A stretch of 64,000 nt of DNA. It comes from Haemonchus contortus (lineage: Eukaryota > Nematoda > Chromadorea > Rhabditida > Trichostrongylidae). The notes below the pieces were generated by a model, which was not told where the DNA came from, searched no databases, and saw nothing but the letters and a program-made list of their open reading frames with translations. Both the position numbers and the translations under genes were made by a program. This document shows positions 54,801-64,000 of this stretch, piece by piece; positions within the stretch are counted from its first letter, which is position 1; every line of letters starts with the position of its first letter. The DNA is taken from assembly GCA_000469685.2 (NCBI GenBank), contig LS997566.1, positions 31,552,996-31,616,995 of the forward strand. Reading direction: 5' to 3'.

Positions 54801-57800
54801 ATCCATGCAAACATTAGCTATTGAGAGAAAGAGGAGGAGAAACATGTAAAATAACAAAGCACAAGGAATAGATTAATTGAAAAATCAAATGGATAAACAG
54901 GAACATGTAAACAAACAAACAACTTAAAGGTAAACAGAAACAAAGGAGGACAATCACGAAGTATCACAGTTAACAGACGATCAGGATCAGGAAACCAGAA
55001 CCATCTAGAGCCTGACCATTAACAAACGAAAGTAACTACGATGTGGTAGGAAGCAGAGAAAAAAAAAGGTGAAATAAAGAAGATCTACGTGACAAAAAAA
55101 ACACTCAATTGAAAAAGTAGCATACCCAAAAAGCAAGCATAACTGAGGAAAAAGGGTAGAAATCGTTTTTGATAAGGGGAGCGATGAGGGAAAGACTGCC
55201 ATTTTTTTACTGGTAGACCTAGTCCCTCAATTTTAAGTTAACGAACTTGTGTCCAAGAGCATCCAAAAGACGAGGTGGTGGGATTTCCGGTCTCGACTTC
55301 TCGTCAGGAACTTTTCTAGTGGAGACCTGCTTCTCCAGTTCAGCGATTCTCTGCTTCAGCTTGCTTTCCGATTCGTCAGCTTCATCACAGATCTGAGAAA
55401 ATACAGAACTGAGTTAAAAATTGAACTGGAAAAACTGAGTGGAATGGGGGTCCGGTATCTTTTTCCCGAACACTGTCGCGCTCACCGCACCCACGTATCG
55501 CGAACAATTAAGTCTAATGAACGTAAAAACAAAAAAAAAAGAAACAGGCAAAAACAATTAATACCGATCAAAAAAGAAAGGCAGTCAATGAGAAGGATGA
55601 TGTCCTATCGATTGACCTGGAGGCGGGCGGTTACGTGACTACTTGAACTTTCTCTGCCTCTCTGACGGCGAAAGGCCATAGCGCAGAGAAAGGAGGGTAC
55701 CGATGACTCAGACGTGCTCATGTCATCATCCCGCTGCGTCTCTTCCCTCCACACCCTCTGTTGGCTAGAACGCAGAGATAGCTGCAATCGCGAAGATCTG
55801 CCGTGGCAGCGCTGATTCACGTGAGTAGCCGCTCGACCAATGGGCGCCTAGAGTTGTGAAAAGGCACAACAAGGGTTGTGAGAATGATTGCGGAACTGAT
55901 AATTGCGGTTGGAGATAGGGTTTCTGCTCAAATAGGTGCGGATGTCGCTCACTATGATGGGCTTCATGTCAAAACGTTTGGAAGAGCGATTTTAAGCGAA
56001 TTTGCAGTTTGTGAGATGTAACCTGAACCCATGTCGATCCTTACAGGATCAGGGAAAATAAATTGTGGATGCTGAAACTGTAGGAATGTTAGAAGAAAGA
56101 GAAACCTGTGACACTTATGTCAAAAAAGAAGTGTAACTCAATCAGTTCCATAACGATCCATAACTAATCGACCCGCTTACGGAGATACTGGCCCAGATCC
56201 ATTGGATATCGATTTGATACAACTTAATGAAGATATGTGAGCATAATTCGAAAGTTTTAAGCCTTTCCATGCCTATTTCACTTGCGTGTACTGAAACACC
56301 TTCATTTCTTTTGAATTTCTTTTTCCTTGGGAAACGAAGCTGAGATGACAACGTCACTTCGTTTCTTTACGCATGGTTTTTTCCTTCTGTTCTGCGGTCT
56401 CTACAGTCTGACAAGCGGAGCAGTTAAAGACTTAACATGGCAGGAGTGCGCCAGACGAGGGCAGTCGAACCGTTGAGTCAGCACTGGTCTTACCAGTCAG
56501 ACAAGCACAGCACTTAGAGACTCGATTTAGCTAGAGTGCGCCAGACGAGGACAGAAAAATGACGCACCCAGGCGAATTTAAAGGACCCGAGTTCAAGTTG
56601 TCCGTAGACCGAGGCGGGCTGAGTGCGGTAAAGGATTTGAAGAGGCGAGACAACTAAAAAAGATTTGCCGCATGCTGCAAAGCGAACGTGGGAAATCGGG
56701 GAGAGTTTCCGTCACCCCATGGAAGGATTGTTAAGACGAGATTTCGGATATTGCAAATGCACAAAGAGCTGATTTCATCAAGCCAAAACTGTTCAGGACT
56801 GCCTTCTCTGCCGCTTAAGTTCATGCCAAATTACTTCCTGTATGGGTTCCCATGTGAATGGTACAGGCCCTGCCGTTGAAACTCGCCCGACCATATACAG
56901 GGGACAATCTTTGAACCTTTATAACACCCTTTAGGCCTCTGTAGGCCGTTTTTCGAACTGAAAGTGCCGTATATGGTGTACGGGGGTAGGGGGGAGGGCA
57001 GATCCTAAATATGGATATCTCTTAAGCCATTTTTATCATGCTGTGACTTCGAGCACCACCTTAATAGTTTGTCCCCGTAGCTAGTATTTGTGATCCACAA
57101 GTTGAACTTATCTTCACTAGAGCCTTTATAGAGCGAAGAAAAATTGAGAGAACTGGAGAACATGGTTGAGCAGCTAACAAAAGAGAACACCCGTCTGGAA
57201 CAGGTGCGTTAAATTTTTTCTTTTCTGTTCTCATAAATCGTTCACTGGAGTAGACTGAAGTTTATTCAAGAGGCGTTCGGTGTATTTGTCTAGTAGTGGC
57301 TCTATTGAGGCGTCGCCCTCCGTAAGAGTTTGATTCTAGGAATTTTAGATAGTTGTTCTACTTCTCGTCAGATCATTCTATCTCTGCGGTATATATTTGA
57401 GGAGCGAGCGAGGTGGCTGAAAAGCCTGTAATAAGACGTGGTGCGCCATATAGTGAGCATCATAGGCCGAGGAAGAAAGTCAACAGTAAAACTTCGATGA
57501 GTTGGCGGGGACGGCGTTCTAACAATTTCCCTATTTTTTTATGACCCTTCCCGATATTCTGTAATATGTTTGTGTCTCAATCGAAGTTCCCAAAGAGATC
57601 TCAAAATACGATGATAAAAGCATAACTAGCTAACATGACCGCATTATCCTTTCAAGCATAGCGCGGTCAATCGAGTAGTTAATCAAAAAGTGTGCACTTC
57701 GTAGTCAAGACACTTTCGCTATCCCAGTTTGATTGTGCTAACTGGTCACGGTTCCATCGTTTTGTATTATTTTTTCCACTTCTCAAACTCTTTTTCCTTT

Positions 57801-58448
57801 TGTTCCATACTTTAAGACAACTTTTTTGTTTCTTCTCCATCGCCACTTCAGCACATAAGTTCCCTGTTTCAGTTGAAAAAAGTTGATGATGCGAAATTGG
57901 CAAAGGAAACAGAAGAATTAAGACGGCACTGTAAGGTTCAAGAAAACAGAATATCGCAGCTGGAAAAGATAAGTAATTTCATTAGATAACTTTCCTAACA
58001 GTTTGACTAACAAAAGTATTGGAAATTGGAATTGAAACGCTCATTATTGATCTTGTTATTGAGCTTCGCAATTTCAAGAATACTAGTGAATTTTTATTTT
58101 GATTAACATCCAATGGTGCGAAAACTGAGCCAACGCATAAATTACATCTCGCCAGTGTTTTCAGAAAATGAGTTACTTGAGATGGAGGATTGCTCTTCTA
58201 TCTAACTCCCCACCTTGTTCCATTCCACTCAGTTTTTCCAGTTCAATTTTTAACTCAGTTCTGTATTTTCTCAGATCTGTGATGAAGCTGACGAATCGGA
58301 AAGCAAGCTGAAGCAGAGAATCGCTGAACTGGAGAAGCAGGTCTCCACTAGAAAAGTTCCTGACGAGAAGTCGAGACCGGAAATCCCACCACCTCGTCTT
58401 TTGGATGCTCTTGGACACAAGTTCGTTAACTTAAAATTGAGGGACTAG
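51860..58448 (+). CDS. Coiled-coil protein gene, 3' exons
   Basis: Exons with consistent phase: 51,860-52,013, 52,068-52,151, 52,208-52,321, 57,132-57,203, 57,873-57,968 and 58,275-58,448 (TAG). They encode heptad-rich Glu/Lys/Leu sequence (KAAQAEAEAQATEYRQKSEE; ELEKEIKELKRLVEIKTREV; KLRELENMVEQLTKENTRLE; KLKQRIAELEKQ) ending in a short non-helical tail PEIPPPRLLDALGHKFVNLK. The family is not recognised; long coiled coils are not diagnostic. The intron 52,322-57,131 holds a retroelement and the left arm of a large inverted repeat. The exon ending 57,968 is followed by ATAAGT rather than GTAAGT, so its splice donor looks mutated. The last exon is duplicated in inverted orientation at about 55,232-55,397. 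May be a decaying gene. Confidence 0.6.
52419..53932 (-). mobile_element. Retroelement 3' region with two overlapping ORFs
   Basis: On the minus strand, frame 1 (53,921-53,187) begins near DNSAIITRIGENTEPIKVQY and carries a Cys-rich block (CSYCRGAV...CKGHLQYECKDGC). Frame 2 (53,323-52,655) carries STWIIVWPLDTHFTDAQICE, FYGKNLGVGCAKALYECIRN and a basic end. The two fit one protein with a frameshift near 53,230. The pattern is like the region after the integrase in nematode LTR retrotransposons, but reverse transcriptase and LTRs were not identified. It lies in an intron of the coiled-coil gene, antisense to it. Confidence 0.5.
53933..55447 (+). repeat. Large inverted repeat, left arm
   Basis: Pairs with 58,219-59,485. 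Shared landmarks (in this orientation): GCGCAGTTCCTTCGCCTTCA at the outer end, AAGTCGTTAAAAACGTGAAA at 54,080, CAAACGGTACATGAATCCAT at 54,787, and the reverse of the last coiled-coil exon at 55,232-55,397. About 365 nt (54,290-54,656) are absent from the other arm. The 2.8 kb between the arms (55,448-58,218) holds two coiled-coil exons. Confidence 0.9.
55448..57131. other. Intron of coiled-coil gene; contains repeat R1 copy
   Basis: 55,448-56,600 has no recognised feature apart from two related 60-nt stretches (about 56,405-56,460 and 56,490-56,550, both with GTCTGACAAGC or CAGACAAGC and GTGCGCCAGACGAGG). 56,640-57,000 is the R1 dispersed repeat (see 8,580-9,030). Confidence 0.5.
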
Positions 58449-59485
58449 GTCTACCAGTAAAAAAATGGCAGTCTTTCCCTCATCGCTCCCCTTATCAAAA
58501 ACGATTTCTACCCTTTTCCCTCAGTTATGCTTGCTTTTTGAGTATGCTACTTTTTCAATTGAGTGTTTTTTTTTGTCAGGTAGATCTTCTTTATTTCACC
58601 TTTTTTTTTCTCTGCTTCCTACCACATCGTAGTTACTTTCGTTTGTTAATGGTCAGGCTCTAGATGGTTCTGGTGTCCTGATCCTCATCGTCTGTTAACT
58701 GTGATACTTCGTGATTGTCCTCCTTTGTTTCTGTTTACCTTTAAGTTGTTTGTTTGTTTACATGTTCCTGTTTATCCATTTGATTTTTCAATTAATCTAT
58801 TCCTTGTGCTTTGTTATTCTACATATTTCTCCTCCTCTTTCTCCCTCTTCACCCTTTTCCTTTATCCAGCATTAGCCTTCGTCACCTTATGCCAACCCTA
58901 TGTTTCTCAAGAGAAACATAGGGTTGGCATAAGGTGACGAAGGCTAATGCTTCAATCGTTTCATCATCAATAGCTAATGTTTGCATGGATTCATGTACCG
59001 TTTGACCATTTAGCGCCCGAAGTGTGCGGTTCAATGAGTCTCTCAATGCAGTCCACATGATTCCAGCCGTTGCTTCCACCTTGCCATTTGCTGAGCAGAT
59101 GGCAAAAAAACGAAAGGCCGAGGCACCCAGATAGCACGCTCATTCCCTAAATAAGGGTGAAAGGTTTAAATTCGGAAAATGACTCACTAAGTGCGATTGC
59201 TATGAATTTTGTCCATAAAAAGGTGCTCAATATCGTTTCAACTTTGTTAAAAGCACGGGACGTGGCTTAAGAGAGACTTGGTTCTCAAAATTTATTAAGT
59301 AGTCTAGTTCGACCGTTTTCACGTTTTTAACGACTTCCTTCTTGAACAAACAAACTCTTTTTTCCGGATCGTCGGCGACCAAAGCTTAAAGGCACAGTTC
59401 ACGATAATTTTGGGTAATCCAGATAATGACGAAAAATGGAAGATAAAATTGAAAATAGTGCGATGAAGGCGAAGGAACTGCGCGA
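58219..59485 (-). repeat. Large inverted repeat, right arm
   Basis: Reverse-complement partner of 53,933-55,447. It contains the in-frame last exon of the coiled-coil gene (58,275-58,448) and the region behind it. Relative to the left arm it lacks about 365 nt and has about 130 extra nt at 58,845-58,975 that carry a perfect hairpin. Confidence 0.9.
58868..58951. repeat. Perfect 41-bp hairpin with 2-nt loop
   Basis: 58,868-58,908 is the exact reverse complement of 58,911-58,951, with AA between. The arm starts AGCATTAGCCTTCGTCACC and ends CATAAGG.. on the other side. The symmetry stops sharply outside 58,868 and 58,951. Confidence 0.97.
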
Positions 59486-60000
59486 AGCGGTGTCTCTAAA
59501 GTGAAAAAAGGCTCCGAAAAATCGTTCAAAAGGGGGCTGGACAAGAATGAGACCAGAAAAATAAACAAGAATGGGGCGTTATGACAAGCTATACACTGTG
59601 TGTCATTGTTACGTGTGGGTCCAAATGACTGACTGCGACAAGCAAAATTCATTCATTTATAAGCATAAGTAAGCAAAAAACCCTAGTAACAGCAAAAATA
59701 GCTCACCGTTTTCAGCTTCTTGGGGCAGAAAATCAAAAAAGTGATCGCGGGAGCAAAAAGAATTACAGAAGAAAAAAATGGGAGAAAAACTCGTCTCATC
59801 ACTCGGCGATCAGCTGATTGTGTGTGGGTCCTAGAACGAATAATCACAGTCTGTATCGCCTCGACACTCGCCTGCCGTGACATCGATCGAGGGCGGGAAG
59901 GCCGTGCGAGCCGGGAACAGGGCTCTCACTATGCCCTAACCGTCGAGTTTTTGGACGCGAGAGGGTCCTTTCTATTACCCTTGGGGGCCACTGAGTATTC
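59390..60000 (-). repeat. Dispersed repeat, family R2 (split copy)
   Basis: Reverse complement of 35,215-35,540. The piece 59,390-59,485 is also the outer end of the inverted repeat; 59,715-60,000 is the rest of the family. The 230 nt between them are absent from the 35-kb copy. Confidence 0.6.
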
Positions 60001-60262
60001 CTAAGGAAGAACTCAGTAACCGCTCTTATCGTGAACCATGTATTCCCCAAATATTGACGTTCTCAGTTTTTCTTGTCATTAGTTTTGACATTGCAGCCTA
60101 CAAAATCCGATGTTTTTTTATGTCAGATTGTGGGTGATTTTCTTGTTTTTTTTTGCAGTAAAGTTAGTCATGCATATGTGTTAGCGCCTTTCATAGAAGT
60201 GATACCGTTTTTGATGAGTCGTTAGTGTTCGGTCCATTTTCTGTTTATTGATGCTTTTTTAG

Positions 60263-61861
60263 TGAAGTGGGTTGTGATTACACCGAAAACGAGGTACCCA
60301 AGTGCAGTAAAGTCATTATTGGTCAACAGTATATCGCGATAGATCGATTTGTGTGAGTTAGTTTGCAAACATATGCACAAAACTACTGGCTATCTTAGAA
60401 AATATTTTATTTCAGTCGTGAAGATAAATGCAAGTACCATTTTTTGACTCATGCTCGTACGGACCACTTTGTAAACCTCAACGTGGGTGGAGTTTTCTAA
60501 TAAATTTTCTTCTGTGCTGAGGAAAGGGCTTCTACCGCATCATGGTCATCAATGATCTTCTGTTTAGAAATCTTGGAAAACGCCGATATATTGTTCCGAA
60601 GTAACAGCGAAACTGTTGCCGGTAATGATGGGGTAAATTTTGTTGTTCCTACTGTTTTGGCCCTCCGTTCTCGCGAGGTTATCTTACTTTGAATGTTCTC
60701 TGTCATCTTCAATGCGGCTTATCGTCGCCACTTTTAGTGCCAGAGCTGTACCTGCACCACTGTTGCGACCGCTTCGAGTGGGAGAGACTCATGTGATCGA
60801 ACAAAATTTCCTCGTTAGTTTATCTTGAACTGTTACATCGTGAAAATTAGGTCTCGCCAAACACAGTAATGGGAAAGAGTATAGAAATCTTGAATCCCTG
60901 AATCAATAGGTTTGGAATTTTACATTGTAATTCATGTTCAGGTTACTGTCTTGGACGCCAATCACTGCGTAGGTTCTGCTATGTTCTTGTTTGAAGGTGA
61001 TTCTAACTACAATTCTTTTCTTCATGCAATGTTTAACAAATTTATTTCGAGCAAACGCTTTTAATCCTCTCCATATGTCAGCTCCATTTTAAGAAGTCCG
61101 AAGTATATACTTGGAAACTTTTCTTTTGATCGCAATGGCTTCAAAATCTCTATGAACACAATCTATTATTGATCTATAGTTCCTGCACTGTGTTTAATTT
61201 TGGTTTGTGAGGAGAGCTTACATGTTATAAAATCGGTTCTCCCTCCTTTCTCTGGACTAACCTTCATTTTGTAACAAGTCTTGGATCAAATACGCTTCTT
61301 CTTCTTCAACTAGACCACTTACATTTCTGGAATACTATTGTTTCCTCAAATACGGTGGAGTTCTTATGAATGGCAACTCGTGTTCATAGCGCAGATGCAA
61401 ACGTAGCCACTGAACTGCGGTGGTTGGATGTCAGAAATCTGAAACAGATCTCGCAACCCAAACTCGTTTTTCTGAATGTCTTTCTGTTCTGTAAGACTTC
61501 ATCTTTGCAAAGATTACCTTTTCACATTTATGCGGCCACATCATAACAACGCCGAAACTCTTATATTTCTGGTTGAAATCTTGCTATTTTACAGAACACG
61601 TTAATCGTAATTCCTCAGGTGCATCGATCCCCGGTGGAGCAATACTGTGCACGGGATACTTCCGGGCAGATCATCGCTTACTCTCTCGTTTCAATAATGA
61701 TCCCTCTTTTATAAAACTGGCTGATGTGAGTTTCTTCTCAGTGCTTCCGGTGTACTTTAATCTTATTTCGATTTACAGACATATATCTCCAAAATTTATT
61801 TCGACAATACCCATTTGGACCACATCGAAGGATTCCCTGACAGAACTGAAGCCGAGAAAAT
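60263..61861 (+). pseudogene. SNM1/DCLRE1-family nuclease-like gene, truncated, metal site altered
   Basis: Exons: 60,263-60,352, 60,416-60,482, about 60,660-60,813, 60,942-60,996, 61,595-61,725 and 61,779-61,861; phases agree. They read QQYIAIDRFV-REDKCKYHFL then THARTDHFVNLN, RPLRVGETHVIEQNFL, VTVLDANHCVGSAMFLFE, GGAILCTGYFRADHRLL and ISKIYFDNTHLDHIEGFPDR. This is the metallo-beta-lactamase core of SNM1 (DCLRE1A/B, Artemis) DNA-repair nucleases in the right order. Two metal-binding positions differ from the family: HxHxDH is HARTDH (second His to Arg) and TGDFR is TGYFR (Asp to Tyr). The beta-CASP half is missing: beyond 61,861 the sequence soon becomes a copy of the leishmanolysin 3' flank. 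The limits of the third exon are uncertain. Likely an inactive relic, though a pseudo-enzyme cannot be excluded. Confidence 0.85.
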
Positions 61862-62878
61862 GTTAGGATTCCCTATTCTTGTCATTTTTTTTCTCTCTTT
61901 CCATCCAACATGAATTTGCCAGTGCTTTTAGGGTAATGACCGAGATGGAAAATGTCATCCTTACTGACGCCTGACACTTGTCCCTTGTCGCTCAGTTTTG
62001 AAGGAGTCCCCAATAGTCATAGCTTTCAGATAGCTCAGTGAAAATTGATATAGCTCATTACTCTTATCGTAGCGACATATTTCTGGTCCGACACTCTCGG
62101 AGCAGCTCTAACACGTAAAAGGCTTAGTTGTGAATTCTAATACTGTGTTACTGCGTTGTACGTGCCATGCCCCGTACTTTTGTGGTTAAACGTCCTACGT
62201 TCGAATCAAGCAAGCGGTGAGTACTCGATCGGATTGACCTGCTCGAATACAGAGTAATTCTGCTAATACCAACTGCTGTTCTCACTACACTTGAAAAGTC
62301 AGGCTCAGAAAAGGTGCCGCTCTACTCATCATTTTCAAAACAAATAGTTGACAGGATGAGGACTTTGAAGGAATGGATCATGACAGAAAATGATAGCAAC
62401 TGAGAGGGGCTGATAGTAAGCCTCAGAACCTTCCAAGTTTTCGGTCACTAATCAGGTTGGTCAGTGCAGCAGTAGACCCAGTAAGAAGAATCGTCGGATT
62501 TTAAGAGAGTACCTATAATTAAGATCAAAAGGAACAGCTGGACATTTCGTAGAAGTCAGAGAGAGACGTATGCGTTCCCTGTTCCTAAGTACCTGAGTAT
62601 TTGATGGCAACTTTAGACTACACTTTAGACTTTTTAAGGAAGTTCAGGAAATCAAAAACAATAATGAATATTCTGTTGCGAAATGAGGAAAGGAGGGGTA
62701 ACAGTGCGCCCCAACTTTGCAGAAGGGAGGAGACGTACCTGCTGTAAGTCTAGCGATGTGACTGGTTGTATTATAGTTGCGTGGTTAAGCTATGTACCTG
62801 GTTAATGTACCACACTACAACTCAGTATACTCGGTATGGGCTGATCAAACCTGCTCGTGCAAAGTATTTACATATCTA

Positions 62879-63773
62879 TTAGGTGTGTGCATTAAGTTCC
62901 GTCGTTCTTTGCGTGCAAAAACATGTTTATTACAAAATTAAAACCAAATGTACATTAAGCAAGGTATTGCTCATTTTTAGCTACTGTCAACTTCTTGCCA
63001 TCGTTCTGGTATCTTGATGACTCCGCGTCTAAAAAAGTCATCCACCTATTTCGGCACTTCTTCGAAATTCCGGAAGCGTGTACCTGCCAAACTGACTTGC
63101 ATGGACCGGAATAGTGGTAACCAGAAAGAGCAAGATTCGGAGAGTATGCGAACTGGACAAGCTGATCCCATTCAACAACTGCAATTTTTTTAAGAACATT
63201 CTTTGCAACATGGGATCTGGCATGTTCGTGGTGGAACAGCACCTCATGACATTTCCTCACAATTAACGGCCGCTTTTAGCTGAGAGCATCCTACAGACTG
63301 TCAAGATGGTGTTCGTAGCGGTCAGTATCAATAGTTTTGTTCGGGCTCAGCAGCTCATAGTACACAGTACCCTTTTGATCCCACCATCAAATGCACACAC
63401 AACATTACTTTTTGACAATGGACATTCCGTTTTCGTTGCAAACTCTCCAGTGAAGAGAAACCATCGCAGCAGGTTCGTTCAGATAGAGCTTGTCCTCCAT
63501 AATTATCAAAAAGCATCGGGTGGGCTTCAAAGCCAGTTTTCTTGAAATCAAACGGCAGGAGAAGGCCCCCCCCCCTCCCAGGAAAACGGCTCATCACCTT
63601 CCATGACCAAATAGTCTGAAAGCAACGGGATTTTGGGGAAAAACGGATCTGTCTGCTCTTAAGTAGGTAGTCAATACCCTAACTTACAGAATATGACAAG
63701 TTTCACAGGTAAATCTCTAACATGGTTCGCGCAAGGCCCTTCGAAGTCGGCGGCGGAAATTAATGCACACCTA
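62879..63773 (-). mobile_element. Degenerate mariner element (copy 2)
   Basis: Ends TAGGTGTGTGCATTAAGTTC and GAAATTAATGCACACCTA. Same internal structure, same E-for-D change (HHEHAR) and same in-frame stops as 5,809-6,720, so it was copied as part of the larger block, not by transposition. The minus-strand upstream part reads KVMLCVHLMVGSKGY. Confidence 0.85.
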
Positions 63774-63780
63774 ATATATG

Positions 63781-64000
63781 TACAGTAGCGCTCACAAGTC
63801 TTCGGTCGAATGGTTCTTCAGCAGTACTTCCCAGTCGTAACTCCTTTCCTACTGGATCTAATCATGCGGAATTTCTATATTTGGAGCGTGGGTGTATTGT
63901 GAATATTTAGCATTATCAACCTGCAATCTGACCATGTTCCAGATATCCCAAAGGACTTGAACTCAAAATCAACTTGAAATACGGATAAGGTCCATTTGGA
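63781..64000 (-). mobile_element. MITE, family M1, cut by window end
   Basis: Begins TACAGTAGCGCTCACAAGTC 8 nt after the mariner end, exactly as at 6,727. Runs off the window. Confidence 0.8.

Larger units (their letters stand above)
61965..64000 (+). repeat. Duplicated block, copy of 4,885-6,990
   Basis: Nearly collinear with 4,885 onward, including the region behind leishmanolysin paralog 1, the dead mariner with the same stops, and the start of the M1 MITE. It continues past the right window edge, so its full length is unknown. Direct orientation, about 57 kb apart. Confidence 0.9.

Overview
The window looks like a piece of a strongylid (clade V) nematode genome, such as a hookworm. This is inferred from short spliced exons with AT-rich acceptors, RTE, CR1-like and Penelope-like retroelement remnants, mariner elements, abundant MITEs, and a family-expanded leishmanolysin (M8) metalloprotease locus. 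Almost no long open frame is real; genes are found by joining exons whose splice phases agree. Everything here is read by eye, with no database search.

Left third (1-28 kb): two leishmanolysin paralogs lie head to tail on the + strand. The first enters from the left edge and only its five 3' exons are present (856-4,538). The second runs from a signal-peptide exon at 9,275 to a stop at 25,925. It keeps the HELIH motif, the distal His in a RRHFNC motif and the Met-turn, but its 16.6-kb body is stretched by a DNA transposon with a tRNA-like SINE inside it, a dead RTE element (itself split by a MITE and carrying a 78-bp triplication), and other repeats. One exon (about 35 residues) was not found. 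A Penelope-like fragment follows.

Middle (28-44 kb): mostly repeat debris (RTE 5' and 3' fragments, inverted segments, a GT-rich tract, SINEs). Within it, five minus-strand exons of a CK1/tau-tubulin-kinase-like protein kinase are spread over 37,133-42,009. The catalytic HRD and DFG motifs are present, but the exons for the C-lobe were not found.

Right third (44-64 kb): a CR1-like LINE fragment split by a full-length dead mariner, with a second LINE copy preserving the empty site; an AT-rich stretch with a repeated stem-loop; a frameshifted UPF1-like SF1 helicase pseudogene; a coiled-coil gene (51,860-58,448) whose last exon lies in a 1.3-1.5 kb inverted repeat; a retroelement ORF pair inside its intron; and an SNM1/DCLRE1-family nuclease-like gene (60,263-61,861) with two metal-site substitutions. 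The SNM1-like gene stops where a duplicated copy of the leishmanolysin 3' flank (4,885-7,000) begins.
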